Below are positions 1-8,855 of a stretch of 44,546 bases of DNA, piece after piece. Both the position numbers and the translations under genes were made by a program. A model generated the notes under the pieces. It ran no database searches and had not been told where the DNA came from. It saw nothing but the letters and a program-made list of their open reading frames with translations. Source of the stretch: an uncultured Maritimibacter sp. (GTDB lineage Bacteria > Pseudomonadota > Alphaproteobacteria > Rhodobacterales > Rhodobacteraceae); contig CAJXYS010000027.1 of the NCBI GenBank assembly GCA_913063035.1, forward strand, positions 1 through 44,546. Direction: 5' to 3'. Within the stretch, counting starts at the first letter, position 1. Each line of letters starts with the position of its first letter.

Positions 1-746
1 TCGAGTTCATGACCTTCAACTTCGCCATGCAGGCGATCGACCAGATCATCAACTCGGCGGCCAAGACGCTCTACATGGCCGGCGGGCAGATGGGCTGCCC
101 GATGGTCTTCCGCGGCCCGAACGGCGCGGCGGCCCGCGTCGCGGCCCAGCACAGCCAGGACTTCGCCGCGTGGTACAGCCACATTCCCGGGCTCAAGGTG
201 ATCCAGCCCTACTCGGCCGCGGATGCCAAGGGGCTGCTGAAATCCGCGATCCGGGACCCGAACCCGGTGATCTTCCTGGAAAACGAGATCCTCTACGGCC
301 GCAGCTTCGACGTGCCGGTGATGGAGGATTTCACCCTGCCCATCGGCAAGGCCAAGATCTGGCGCGAGGGCACGGACGTCACCATCGTCAGCTTCGGGAT
401 CGGCATGACCTACGCGCTCGAAGCCGCCGACAAGCTGGCCGAGGACGGCATCTCGGCCGAGGTGATCGACCTGCGCACGCTGCGCCCGATGGACACCGAC
501 ACGGTGATCCGTTCGGTCATGAAGACCAACCGCTGCGTCACCGTGGAGGAAGGCTTCCCGGTCTGCTCGATCGGCAACTACGTCTCGTCGGTGCTGATGC
601 AACAGGCCTTCGACTACCTGGACGCGCCCGTGATCAACTGCACGGGCAAGGACGTGCCGATGCCCTACGCCGCGAACCTCGAGAAGCTCGCACTGACCTC
701 GACCAAAGAGGTTCTCGAGGCCGTCCACCAGGTCACCTACCGCTGA
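1..746 (+). CDS. pdhB: Pyruvate dehydrogenase E1 component subunit beta, C-terminal part
   Basis: The gene enters from the left edge (first whole codon at base 3) and ends with TGA at 744-746, so only about the last 247 residues are present. The visible part carries the transketolase-like pyrimidine-binding end ([35 protein letters not shown]) and the C-terminal transketolase domain ([30 protein letters not shown]). These match E1 beta of the alphaproteobacterial alpha2beta2-type pyruvate dehydrogenase, which with E1 alpha decarboxylates pyruvate using thiamine diphosphate and passes the acetyl group to E2 lipoate. The ATG at 9 is an internal methionine and not the start. The E2 gene follows after 10 bases, so both are one operon, presumably with pdhA to the left of the window. 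Confidence 0.95.
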   Translation, partial: EFMTFNFAMQAIDQIINSAAKTLYMAGGQMGCPMVFRGPNGAAARVAAQHSQDFAAWYSHIPGLKVIQPYSAADAKGLLKSAIRDPNPVIFLENEILYGRSFDVPVMEDFTLPIGKAKIWREGTDVTIVSFGIGMTYALEAADKLAEDGISAEVIDLRTLRPMDTDTVIRSVMKTNRCVTVEEGFPVCSIGNYVSSVLMQQAFDYLDAPVINCTGKDVPMPYAANLEKLALTSTKEVLEAVHQVTYR

Positions 747-756
747 GGAGAGCGCC

Positions 757-2097
757 ATGCCCACGGAAATCCTGATGCCCGCCCTCTCCCCCACGATGGA
801 GGAAGGCACGCTCGCCAAATGGCTGGTCAAGGAAGGCGACGAGGTCTCCTCGGGCGACCTTCTGGCCGAGATCGAGACCGACAAGGCCACCATGGAATTC
901 GAGGCCGTCGACGAAGGCACCATCGGCAAGATCCTCGTCGCCGAGGGCACCGAGGGCGTGGCCGTGAACACGCCCATCGCCGTGCTGCTCGAGGAAGGCG
1001 AGAGCGCCGGCGACATCTCCGCCGAAGCCGGCTCGGGCGGCAGCGCCGCCAAGGCGGCCGCGGAAACGCCGGCATCCGACGAGACGGGCGGCGACACGAC
1101 CGCGGCGCCCGGCGGCGAAGGCGGGGCGCCCGGCCCCGCGACGCCGGCGCCGGCCGCCCCGACCGACGACGAGGGCACGCGCATCTTCGCCTCGCCGCTT
1201 GCGCGGCGGATCGCCAGGGACAAGGGGCTCGACCTTGCCCGGATCACCGGCTCCGGCCCGCATGGCCGGATCGTGAAGGCCGATGTCGAGGGCGCAGAGG
1301 CCGCGCCCGCGGCCACCCCGGCCGCGAAACCGGCCGCGCCCGCCGCCGGCGCCGCGATGCCCGCCGGCCCCTCGGCCGATGCGGTGGCCAAGATGTTCGA
1401 GGATCGCGAGACCGAGGAGGTCAAGCTCGACGGCATGCGCAAGACGGTCGCGCAGCGGCTCACCGAGGCCAAGCAGACCATCCCGCATTTCTACCTGCGC
1501 CGCGACATCCGGCTGGACGCGCTGCTGAAGTTCCGCGGCCAGCTCAACGCCCAGCTCGAGCCGCGCGGGGTGAAGCTGTCGGTGAACGACTTCATCATCA
1601 AGGCCTGCGCGCTGGCGCTGCAGGAGGTGCCGGACGCCAACGCCGTCTGGGCCGGCGACCGCATCCTGCGCCTGACGCCGTCAGACGTGGCCGTCGCCGT
1701 GGCGGTGGAGGGCGGACTCTTCACGCCGGTCCTCAAGGACGCGCAGCAGAAGACGCTCTCCGCTCTCTCTGCCGAGATGAAGGACCTGGCCACCAGGGCC
1801 CGTGACCGCAAGCTCGCGCCGCATGAATATGTCGGCGGCAGTTTCGCGATTTCCAATCTCGGCATGTACGGGATCGAGAATTTCGACGCGGTCATCAACC
1901 CGCCGCATGGCGCGATCCTGGCGGTGGGCGCGGGCATCAAGAAACCCGTCGTCGGCGAGGATGGCGAGCTGACCACCGCCACGGTGATGTCGGTCACGCT
2001 CTCCGTCGATCACCGGGTGATCGACGGCGCGCTCGGCGCGGAACTGCTGGCCGCGATCAAGGCGCATCTCGAAAACCCGCTCGGCATGCTGGCCTGA
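757..2097 (+). CDS. pdhC: Dihydrolipoamide acetyltransferase, E2 of pyruvate dehydrogenase
   Basis: 446 residues. The N-terminal lipoyl domain (about 1-78) has the lipoylated lysine at K43 in IETDKATMEFEA. An Ala/Pro-rich linker is followed by the E3/E1-binding domain at about 142-180 (ASPLARRIARDKGLDL, GSGPHGRIVKADVE), a second Ala/Pro linker and the catalytic acetyltransferase core. The active-site motif DHRVIDGA starts near residue 418 with H419 and D423. The enzyme transfers the acetyl group from lipoate to CoA and forms the core of the cytoplasmic complex. It has one lipoyl domain, as is usual in alphaproteobacteria. The ATG at 757 follows a GAGGAG ribosome site just after the pdhB stop. 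The dihydrolipoamide dehydrogenase gene is not directly downstream. Confidence 0.96.
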   Translation: MPTEILMPALSPTMEEGTLAKWLVKEGDEVSSGDLLAEIETDKATMEFEAVDEGTIGKILVAEGTEGVAVNTPIAVLLEEGESAGDISAEAGSGGSAAKAAAETPASDETGGDTTAAPGGEGGAPGPATPAPAAPTDDEGTRIFASPLARRIARDKGLDLARITGSGPHGRIVKADVEGAEAAPAATPAAKPAAPAAGAAMPAGPSADAVAKMFEDRETEEVKLDGMRKTVAQRLTEAKQTIPHFYLRRDIRLDALLKFRGQLNAQLEPRGVKLSVNDFIIKACALALQEVPDANAVWAGDRILRLTPSDVAVAVAVEGGLFTPVLKDAQQKTLSALSAEMKDLATRARDRKLAPHEYVGGSFAISNLGMYGIENFDAVINPPHGAILAVGAGIKKPVVGEDGELTTATVMSVTLSVDHRVIDGALGAELLAAIKAHLENPLGMLA

Positions 2098-2189
2098 CAA
2101 GGCGCCCGTCGGGCCCAAGTGGGGCGGCCGCGCCGGCCGGCGCCCCGTTTCCGCCCGCGCGCCCCGGGGCTTCATCGTTCCGGAAATAT

Positions 2190-2246
2190 CCTCGGGGGTG
2201 AATTGCCCCCGCGCCGGCGGGGGCAAGAGGGGGCAGACAGCCCCCT
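2190..2246. repeat. Intergenic double hairpin between pdhC and cysE
   Basis: Two perfect inverted repeats lie in the convergent pdhC-cysE gap. The first pairs 2203-2212 with 2217-2226 (10 bp, 4-base loop). The second pairs 2228-2234 with 2240-2246 (7 bp, 5-base loop). They follow a segment reading ATATCCTCGGGGGTGAA. From memory, G/C-rich palindromic cassettes of this general form recur between genes in Rhodobacteraceae, so it may be a dispersed extragenic palindrome. There is no T-run on either side, so it is not a classic intrinsic terminator, though it could mark or protect the ends of both transcripts. Confidence 0.5.
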
Positions 2247-2253
2247 GCCGCGC

Positions 2254-3072
2254 CTAGAGGTTCTCGGTCGGGTCGTTCAGCAGCTGGTCCATCGTCACCG
2301 AGGGCTGGTCGCAACCGGCCTCGCCGACGATCTTGGCCGGCACACCCGCCACCGTCTTCATCGGCGGGATGTCCTGCAGCACGACCGAGCCCGCAGCGAT
2401 GCGCGAGCAGTAGCCGACGCGAATATTGCCGAGGACCTTGGCGCCCGCGCCGATCAGCACGCCGTCATCGATCTTGGGATGCCGGTCGCCATCTTCCTTG
2501 CCGGTGCCCCCCAGGGTCACCGAATGCAGCATCGACACGTTGTCGCCCACGACCGCGGTCTCGCCGATCACGATGGAATGGGCGTGGTCGATCATGATCC
2601 CCTGCCCGATCCGGGCATTGGGATGAATGTCGACCCCGAACATCTCCGACACGCGCATCTGGATGAAATAGGCCATGTCGGGCCGCCCGTTTTCCCAGAG
2701 CCAATGGGCCAGCCGGTAGGACTGCACCGCCTGGTAGCCCTTGAAGAACAGGATCGGCTGGATCAGCCGGTGGCAGGCCGGGTCGCGTTCGTAGACCGCC
2801 ACGAGATCCGCCCGCGCCGCGCGGCCGAGCGTCGGGTCGGCGGCATAGGCCTCGTCGGCGATCTCGCGCAGGATCTGTTCGGACATCTCGCCCGAGGCCA
2901 GCTTCATCGAAAGCCGGTAGGCGAGCGCCCGCTCGAGCGTCGGATGGTGCAGCACGCTCGAATGCACGAGTCCGCCGAGCAGCGGCTCGTCCTTGACCAC
3001 CGCCTCGCCTTCGTCGCGGATCCGGTCCCAGACGGGATCGACGGCGGCAATTCTGGAACGTCTCTCGGCCAT
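2254..3072 (-). CDS. cysE: Serine O-acetyltransferase
   Basis: Makes O-acetylserine from serine and acetyl-CoA, the first committed step of cysteine synthesis. An N-terminal helical domain is followed by a left-handed beta-helix of hexapeptide repeats (DIHPNARIGQGIMIDHAHSI, IGAGAKVLGNIRVG, AGSVVLQDIPPMKTVAGVPA). The DHAHSIVIGE and GGTGKEDGDRHP segments hold the family's active-site residues. I chose the ATG at 3072 (272 residues) because GGAGG lies 8 bases before it. An upstream in-frame GTG at 3096 would add eight residues with no clear ribosome site. It sits just past the end of the GTA block, a placement common in Rhodobacterales, and is transcribed in the same direction but separated from it by the divergent zinc-finger gene. 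Confidence 0.95.
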   Translation of the reverse strand: MAERRSRIAAVDPVWDRIRDEGEAVVKDEPLLGGLVHSSVLHHPTLERALAYRLSMKLASGEMSEQILREIADEAYAADPTLGRAARADLVAVYERDPACHRLIQPILFFKGYQAVQSYRLAHWLWENGRPDMAYFIQMRVSEMFGVDIHPNARIGQGIMIDHAHSIVIGETAVVGDNVSMLHSVTLGGTGKEDGDRHPKIDDGVLIGAGAKVLGNIRVGYCSRIAAGSVVLQDIPPMKTVAGVPAKIVGEAGCDQPSVTMDQLLNDPTENL

Positions 3073-3146
3073 CGCGGTTTCCTCCGTGTCGCGCACTCCT
3101 TACAACAGATAGGCGTGCCGCGCCAATGAGAAAGGGGAAGGCTCAC

Positions 3147-3491
3147 ATGTCCTTGAGCGATGACGAGATCGAGGGGTTCCGCCGGCAGCTCCTCGAGATG
3201 CGCACCGACCTGTCCGATCACGCGGAAAAAGCCGGCGGCAACCGCGCGACCGTCACGCTCGACCAGCAGTCGGTCGGGCGGCTCAGCCGGATGGACGCGC
3301 TGCAGCAGCAGGCCATGGCCCAGGCCACCCATGCCCGGCGCCGGCAGATGGAGACCCGCATCGCCGCGGCGCTCGCGCGCATCGCCGCGGGCGAGTTCGG
3401 CTTCTGCGACAGCTGCGGCGAGGACATCCCGCCGAAGCGCCTCGCGCTCGATCCGACGATCACCCGCTGCGTGAGTTGCGCCGCGGGCTAG
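3147..3491 (+). CDS. DksA/TraR-type C4 zinc-finger protein
   Basis: 114 residues. A long N-terminal helical region (about 1-85) is followed by a four-cysteine zinc finger, CDSC-x17-CVSC, in the pattern of the DksA/TraR/YbiI family. DksA proteins bind the RNA polymerase secondary channel and modulate transcription with ppGpp, whereas short members are less well understood. This one is shorter than E. coli DksA (151 residues) and I cannot see the coiled-coil-tip acidic pair with confidence, so dksA itself is not assigned. The ATG at 3147 has GGGGAAGG just upstream. The in-frame ATG at 3126 is less well placed. It is divergent from cysE (74-base gap), and its last 32 bases overlap the convergent terminal GTA-block gene. 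Confidence 0.88.
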   Translation: MSLSDDEIEGFRRQLLEMRTDLSDHAEKAGGNRATVTLDQQSVGRLSRMDALQQQAMAQATHARRRQMETRIAAALARIAAGEFGFCDSCGEDIPPKRLALDPTITRCVSCAAG

Positions 3492-3780
3492 CCCGCCCGC
3501 CCGGCCCGCCCGCGACCAGCGCCTCGAAGACCAGCAACATGCATTCCGCGTAAACCGGATCGTCCAGCCGCGGCTCCGGCGCAAGCGGCCGGCGCGCGGC
3601 GGCGGCCTGCAGCGTGCCATCGCCCCAGGCCGGGTGGCGGCGCCCGGTATGCCGGCGGTACGCGTCGGCCGCGCCCGCCTCCATGAGAAGCCGCGCCGCC
3701 AGCCCCGCGCGACCCGCCGCCGGCGCCGCGCAGAGCGCGCGCGCCGCCGTCACCACGTCGCCGTGCAGCACCGGGCGCAT
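3460..3780 (-). CDS. GTA-block terminal protein of unknown function
   Basis: 106 residues, mostly alpha-helical by composition, with an Ala/Arg-rich first half and segments ADAYRRHTGRRHPAWGDGTL and DDPVYAECMLLVFEALV. I recognise this as a small uncharacterised family that sits at the 3-prime end of GTA clusters in Rhodobacterales (called DUF7742-like from memory), but no function is known to me. Its ATG at 3780 overlaps the stop codon of the upstream DUF2793 gene by one base, so it is translationally coupled to the GTA operon. Its 3-prime end overlaps the end of the convergent zinc-finger gene by 32 bases. Confidence 0.75.
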   Translation of the reverse strand: MRPVLHGDVVTAARALCAAPAAGRAGLAARLLMEAGAADAYRRHTGRRHPAWGDGTLQAAAARRPLAPEPRLDDPVYAECMLLVFEALVAGGPGGRASPRRNSRSG

Positions 3781-4493
3781 CAGCCCAGCGCCGGCACGTC
3801 CAGCCGCAAGAGATGGATCGCCATCCGGAGCCGCCCGCCCGCGAAGGTGCCGCCCTCGGGCGTCAACAGGAGCGGGGTATCGGAATAGTAGCTCACCGGC
3901 GTGCCGGTCAGCCCCCGCACCCAGCTCCCGGCCACGAGGCTCAACCCCGAGCCATAGCGATTGTCCGAGCCCGCGACCCCCAGCCGCCAGCCCGACAGGC
4001 TGCCCGTCACCGGCTCGAGCACCCGCGCCGTGACGCCGATCACCTGCGTGCCCCAGGGAATGACCACGCCCGCTTCGTGGGCGCCGCCCGCGATCACCTC
4101 GTGGTCGAACTCCGCCACCTCGAAGCGGGTCGCCGCGCCACCCGCACCGGCCGCGGCGGGCGTGTCCGCCCAGGCCGCGCCGGTGTGGTGGACCGCCCGC
4201 GCCTCGTCGGCGACCCAGGCCCGCCAGCCGGCCCGCGGCGCCAGGAAGACCCAGCCGCCATTGAGCCGGAGCGCGAGCTTGCCCTCCTGCCCCTCCCAGG
4301 CGTTCACCGCCCCGGCGGGCACGGCATAGGCGCTGCCGTCCGTCGCGGTCTCGGGCGGGATCGTCACGGCCCGCGAAACCAGCGTCAGTTGCAAGAGCGC
4401 GTCGATCCGCGCCAGCGCCTCGTTCATCGTGACATGCTTTTGCGCCTGCGAGGCCTGCAGCAGCGGCAGGCCGGTGTTCGCCGTCTCACTCAT
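3780..4493 (-). CDS. DUF2793 protein of the GTA cluster (probable tail/baseplate accessory)
   Basis: 237 residues. The N-terminal half is the DUF2793 pattern: SQAQKHVTMNEALARIDALL, GAVNAWEGQEGKLALRLNGG, and W/G-rich strands that look like a trimeric fibre-attachment fold. The C-terminal half (about 115-237) is a separate beta-rich segment with GTQVIGVTARV and SDNRYGSGLSL, which could act in receptor or saccharide contact. DUF2793 proteins follow the megatron gene in GTA clusters and are probably structural, but I know no proven role. Its ATG overlaps the end of the megatron gene by 8 bases. Confidence 0.85.
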   Translation of the reverse strand: MSETANTGLPLLQASQAQKHVTMNEALARIDALLQLTLVSRAVTIPPETATDGSAYAVPAGAVNAWEGQEGKLALRLNGGWVFLAPRAGWRAWVADEARAVHHTGAAWADTPAAAGAGGAATRFEVAEFDHEVIAGGAHEAGVVIPWGTQVIGVTARVLEPVTGSLSGWRLGVAGSDNRYGSGLSLVAGSWVRGLTGTPVSYYSDTPLLLTPEGGTFAGGRLRMAIHLLRLDVPALG

Positions 4494-7400
4494 CTATGAC
4501 CATCCTCGCAAAGGGTCCGGGTCCGAACCGGTCGGAAATCTGCGCCACCTCGACGGTGACCGGCGCGATGCCGTCGGCCGCGCGCGCCGCCGCGTCATAG
4601 CGCCAGCCCGGCACGGCGGTCTCGGCCTCGCGCAGGATCGTGCCGTCGCGGGTGACGCGCAGCAGATAGGCCTCCTGCGCCTCGCCCAGGGGCACCTCGG
4701 TCGAGGCCCAGCTGTCGCCGTCGATGCGGCTGCGCCGGATCCAGCTGATATCGAGCGCCCCGTCCCCGGCCCGCGCCGCCCGCAGATGCACCGGCGCATA
4801 GGGGCGCAGGCCGTTGCCGCGGAACGCCCGTTGCTCGTGGTGATAGACCGGGTCGTCATACCCCCGCTGGGCGGGGCCGATGCGGAAATGCCGCGCGAGA
4901 TCGCGCGCCGCCGGGGCCAGGTCGATCTGCACCGGCGCCGAGTCGAGCAGGACGACATAGGACCCCGGCGGCCATTCCTCGGGCATGACCGCATCGGTGC
5001 CGAGTTGCCCGCGCAGCCGCAGCGACAGCGCGTAAAGCCCGTCGCCCACCAGCCGCGCCTCGGTGAACTGGAAGATCTCCCAGTCGCCGCCCGAGCCGCT
5101 GCCGATCGCCGCGGCGTTCGCCCCGTTCAGCACCTGCGCCGTGCCGGCCGAGGACAGCGTGCCGCCATAGACCCGCAGCCGGAGCGCCGCGCCCCGGTCC
5201 CAGACCGACGGATCGGCCCGGTGGAGCGGGGTCTCGGTCACGCCGAGCGTCGCACCGCGCTCGATCAGGCGATTGAGACTGTAGCCCGCATCCTCGGGCG
5301 CGTCGTAGACCGCGACCGACCCCGGCCAGGGGGTCGCCGTCACGGCGATATGCGGGGCGTGCGGTACCTCGGCTCCCGTCAGGAGCGGCAGGTCCAGGAA
5401 CAGCGGAAAGACCGGCCCCGCCACCGAGAAGGGCCGCACCGCCGGCATCTCTTCCACCGCGTCGCTCGGCCGGAAGAGGGTCGGCTCGACGCGCACCGCC
5501 TCGCATTGGCGCGCGCCCGCGTCCTCGACCCGGTCGATCCGGTAGAGCGCCGCCGCAGCGCCCGTCCCGTGGGCCACGACGTCGCCGGCGCCCAGCGCCG
5601 CGTCGGAAGGCGGCAGCGCGAAGCGCAGCGTGTCCCGCGCGACGCGGGACTCGGCCAGCCAGCGCTCGACGATGCCGCGGGCCTCGGCCCCGGTCAGCGC
5701 GAGCGGCAGTTCCGTGCCGGCGACCGCGTGGCTTTCCTCGCCGGGGAACACCGCCTCGGCGGCACGGGCGGCATAGGCGTCGTCGGCCTCGACATAGGAC
5801 AGCCGCACCCGCCCCGCCGTCTCGGCCTCGGGCAGGCGCGCGGTCTCGATCCCGCCCGGAAGGTCACCCGCGACCGCCAGCGTCGCGGGGTCCAGCACGG
5901 CATCGGCCACCGCGTCGCGGTTGGCGAACCGGATGATCCCGTCGCGCTCCACCGCGTCGAACCCGTGGGCAAGCATCAGGGGCTGCAGCGCAGCGCGCGC
6001 GGTGTCGGTCTCGGCCTGGGCATAGCCCCGCAGGATGCCGTGCAGCCGGGCGGTGTCGTGGTCCGCCATGCCGGAGCGCTCGCAGATCTCGGCGACGACG
6101 TCGTCCAGCGTTTCGGAGGCGATGCGCCCGCTGACCCAGTGCCCGCGGGCGTAGTTCTCGCCATCCGTCCAGAGCGCGCGGGCATTGGGGAAAGCCGGCC
6201 AGGGCCGCGCATCCCAGGCCCAGACATGGGCGCGCGACATGTCCACCATCGGCCCGCCATAGACCGACGAGTCCGGGTTCCGTGCCGGATCGCCCCAATG
6301 GGCGTACAGCGCCCGCAGGTATTGTAGCTGGATCAGGTCGTCGCGCCGCCCGTCGGAAAACCGCGGCAGCGCGGATTCCGAAGACTTCGGGTCGACGAAG
6401 ACATTCGGCTGGTTGGTGCCCTTGTCGACGGCCGGGCAGCCGATCTCCGTGAAGAGGACGGGCTTGGATTCCGGCACCCAGGCCGTCGGCGTCGCGGCCC
6501 GCACCCCGCCAACCCGGTCGTGATGCGGGTTGCGCCACCAGTTCAGGATGTCCTTGTAGCGAAACACCCAGGGCTCGCCATGGGCGCCGTCGGTGATCGG
6601 GGTGCGGATCTGCGCCGCGCGCGCGGCGTCGGACTCGTAGAACCAGTCATAGCCTTCGCCGCCGGCGACGTTGCCCGCGAGATAGCCCAGATCGTAGATC
6701 GCCCCATGCGCGGCATCGGCGTGATCGGACCCCTCGCGCCAGTCCGACAGCGGCATGTAGTTGTCGATGCCGATGAAGTCGATCGCCGCGTCGGCCCAGA
6801 GCGGGTCGAGATGGAAGAATACGTCACCCGACCCGTCCGCCGGGTGATAGCCGAAATATTCCGACCAGTCGGCGGCATAGCCGATCCGCGGTCCCGCGCC
6901 GAGGATCGTGCGCACGTCCCGGGCCAGGCTGCGCAGCGCCGCGACCGCCGGGAAGCTGTTCCCCGGCCCGCGGATCTGCGTCAGGCTGCGCATCTCGGAA
7001 CCGATGCAGAAGGTCTCGACGCCGCCCGCGGCCACGCAGAGATGGGCATAATGCAGGATGAAGCGGCGATACGACCATTCCGCCGGCCCGTGATAGGCGA
7101 CGCCATCGGCGGTGCGGGTGAAGTCGCCCGGCGCGGCGCTGCCGAAAAGGGCGGCGACCTCGGCCTCGGCGGCCGCGGTGCCGTCCGGCGTCCCGTCCCG
7201 CCCCGGCGCCGCCGCGAGCGTGATCCGCCCGCGCCAGGGATAGACGGGCTGGCTGTCCGCCCCGGTCCAGGGATCGGGCAGCGCGTTGCCCTCGGGCACA
7301 TCCATCAGGATGAAGGGGTAGAACATCACTTCCTGCCCGCCGTCCCGGATCGCACGGATCGCCTCGATCACCGAGGCATCTGCCGGCGTGCCGCCGAAGG

Positions 7401-8409
7401 CCGGCCGGTCGTCGCGCCGCGAGACCGGAACCGCCCCCGCGCGCCCCTGCCCCGACACCTGCCAGGCCATGTCCTGCCCGTCGGCCGCGGTCTGCTCCAC
7501 CCGGGGCTCCAGCCGGCACTGGCCCGCGCGCAGGTCGGTTCCGAACCAGCTGACCACCAGCGAGACAGACCGGCAGTTCGGTACCTCGCCGCGCAGCGCG
7601 TCAAGCGCCGTCTCGAGATCGCTCTTGCCGCTCGGCGTGTTGACGTTCGCGGTGCGGCTCACGCCGGGCCCTTCGGAGAAGCGCACCGGCGTCGTCGCCA
7701 GGGCGTATTCGCCGGTCCCCGGGATCAGCGCGACCCCCTGCACGAGATCGGCCGGGCGCCCGGGACCCGCGGGCACCGCCGGCTGCGCCGGGCGGAACAG
7801 CTCGAAGGACAGCTGCGGCACCCGGTTGCCATAGGGCGCGAGATCGAGATCCTCGATCACCACATAGGCCGTGCCGCGATAGGCCGGCGCGGCACCTGCC
7901 CCCTCGATCGCGGCGATCGTTGGATCCGGCAGCTGCTGGGCATCCCCGGGGTAGAAGCGCAACGTCAGATCGTCCGGCGCGATCTCGGCCCCATCGGCCC
8001 AGATCCGCCCGATCCGGCTGCAGACGCCCTCGCCCAGCGCCAGCGCAAGGCTCACCGAGTAGCTGTAGCTGGTGGTCTGGGGCCGCGGGGCGCCGCCCTT
8101 GCCGCTGCCGCCGCCCGAGCTGGTCTTGTGCTCGGTGAAGCGCGAGGCCCAGATCACCTGCCCGGCCACGCGCATCCGGCCCCACTGGACCGGCACCGCC
8201 GTCCCCTCGCGCGCGCCCGTCAGGCGGAACCGGTCCACGCGGCCGGTCTCCACCGCCTCGGCCCCCTGCCCGAGCAGCCGCTGGTCGATCAGTTGGCCGA
8301 GCGTCGCCCCGGCCGCGCGCCCGATCACCACCGAGGACAGGCCGGCAAAGGCGCCGCCCGTGACAGCGCCGGCCGCCGCACCCGCGGCCGAGAGAAGGAT
8401 GGTTGCCAT
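4486..8409 (-). CDS. GTA baseplate 'megatron' / host-specificity protein (gp15)
   Basis: 1307 residues, the largest protein in the cluster. The N-terminus is Gly/Ala-rich and hydrophobic (AAGAAAGAVTGGAFAGL), followed by a tail-hub-like region. Residues about 430-760 form a TIM-barrel-like, glycoside-hydrolase-resembling domain (YAHLCVAAGGVETFCIGSEM, YAADWSEYFGYHP, FIGIDNYMPLSDW, LFTEIGCPAVDKG). The C-terminal third is a phage-tail-protein domain. In the R. capsulatus GTA this protein forms the tip of the tail and penetrates the envelope. The cell-wall or saccharide activity of the barrel is an inference from fold. It starts at ATG 8409, overlapping the stop of the NlpC/P60 gene by one base. 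Confidence 0.95.
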   Translation of the reverse strand: MATILLSAAGAAAGAVTGGAFAGLSSVVIGRAAGATLGQLIDQRLLGQGAEAVETGRVDRFRLTGAREGTAVPVQWGRMRVAGQVIWASRFTEHKTSSGGGSGKGGAPRPQTTSYSYSVSLALALGEGVCSRIGRIWADGAEIAPDDLTLRFYPGDAQQLPDPTIAAIEGAGAAPAYRGTAYVVIEDLDLAPYGNRVPQLSFELFRPAQPAVPAGPGRPADLVQGVALIPGTGEYALATTPVRFSEGPGVSRTANVNTPSGKSDLETALDALRGEVPNCRSVSLVVSWFGTDLRAGQCRLEPRVEQTAADGQDMAWQVSGQGRAGAVPVSRRDDRPAFGGTPADASVIEAIRAIRDGGQEVMFYPFILMDVPEGNALPDPWTGADSQPVYPWRGRITLAAAPGRDGTPDGTAAAEAEVAALFGSAAPGDFTRTADGVAYHGPAEWSYRRFILHYAHLCVAAGGVETFCIGSEMRSLTQIRGPGNSFPAVAALRSLARDVRTILGAGPRIGYAADWSEYFGYHPADGSGDVFFHLDPLWADAAIDFIGIDNYMPLSDWREGSDHADAAHGAIYDLGYLAGNVAGGEGYDWFYESDAARAAQIRTPITDGAHGEPWVFRYKDILNWWRNPHHDRVGGVRAATPTAWVPESKPVLFTEIGCPAVDKGTNQPNVFVDPKSSESALPRFSDGRRDDLIQLQYLRALYAHWGDPARNPDSSVYGGPMVDMSRAHVWAWDARPWPAFPNARALWTDGENYARGHWVSGRIASETLDDVVAEICERSGMADHDTARLHGILRGYAQAETDTARAALQPLMLAHGFDAVERDGIIRFANRDAVADAVLDPATLAVAGDLPGGIETARLPEAETAGRVRLSYVEADDAYAARAAEAVFPGEESHAVAGTELPLALTGAEARGIVERWLAESRVARDTLRFALPPSDAALGAGDVVAHGTGAAAALYRIDRVEDAGARQCEAVRVEPTLFRPSDAVEEMPAVRPFSVAGPVFPLFLDLPLLTGAEVPHAPHIAVTATPWPGSVAVYDAPEDAGYSLNRLIERGATLGVTETPLHRADPSVWDRGAALRLRVYGGTLSSAGTAQVLNGANAAAIGSGSGGDWEIFQFTEARLVGDGLYALSLRLRGQLGTDAVMPEEWPPGSYVVLLDSAPVQIDLAPAARDLARHFRIGPAQRGYDDPVYHHEQRAFRGNGLRPYAPVHLRAARAGDGALDISWIRRSRIDGDSWASTEVPLGEAQEAYLLRVTRDGTILREAETAVPGWRYDAAARAADGIAPVTVEVAQISDRFGPGPFARMVIDE

Positions 8410-8855
8410 CAGTGTCTCCGTTCGGGAAAGGCAAAGCGCGCCACGACGCGCCGCGCCCAGGGAGCCGAGAGCGGGCTTTCGACCACGCCGTGGCCCTCAT
8501 AGGCATGGATGAAGCGAGCCTCCGCCCCGACGGCCGAGGCCAGGCCCAGGTGTTTCGCCACCGCCCCCCGGCGCATGCGAAACAGCAGGACGTCGCCCGG
8601 CGCCGGCGCGTCGAGCGGCCTGGCCCGCAGGTGCCGCGCCGCCCCCGCCCAGAGCGCCTCGTCCCGCGCGGGCTCGGACCAGTCGCGGGTATAGGGCGGC
8701 ACGGCTTCGGGCTCGGCCCCGTAAAGCTCGCGCCAGACCCCGCGCAGCAGGCCGAGGCAATCCGCCCCCGCCCCGCGGACCGAGGCCTGGTGCCGATAGG
8801 GCGTGCCGATCCACCCCCGCGCCGCGCGTATGGCCGCCTCCGCGACGGTGGTCAT
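8409..8855 (-). CDS. GTA NlpC/P60 family peptidoglycan peptidase (gp14)
   Basis: 148 residues. Papain-like NlpC/P60 fold with the nucleophile C33 in GADCLGLLRGVW and histidines H102 (VAKHLGLA) and H117 (FIHAYEGHG) as candidates for the rest of the catalytic set. In GTAs this enzyme sits at the tail tip and is thought to cut peptide cross-links in the recipient cell wall during DNA delivery. It starts at ATG 8855 in an ATGA overlap with the hub gene's stop, and its own stop overlaps the megatron start, so expression is coupled on both sides. Confidence 0.93.
   Translation of the reverse strand: MTTVAEAAIRAARGWIGTPYRHQASVRGAGADCLGLLRGVWRELYGAEPEAVPPYTRDWSEPARDEALWAGAARHLRARPLDAPAPGDVLLFRMRRGAVAKHLGLASAVGAEARFIHAYEGHGVVESPLSAPWARRVVARFAFPERRH

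Noticed and set aside
2119-3129. 336-codon plus-strand frame opposite cysE
   Set aside because: Antisense to a well-conserved enzyme and without any recognisable motif or ribosome site.
3147-3491. Gene symbol dksA
   Set aside because: The protein is short and the coiled-coil-tip residues were not identified. Only family level is supported.
4429-8502. Very long open frames on the plus strand opposite the megatron gene (about 632 and 660 codons)
   Set aside because: Their translations are Arg/Pro/Gly/Ala-rich with no family pattern, and the opposite strand codes for a clear GTA protein. They are by-products of high GC.
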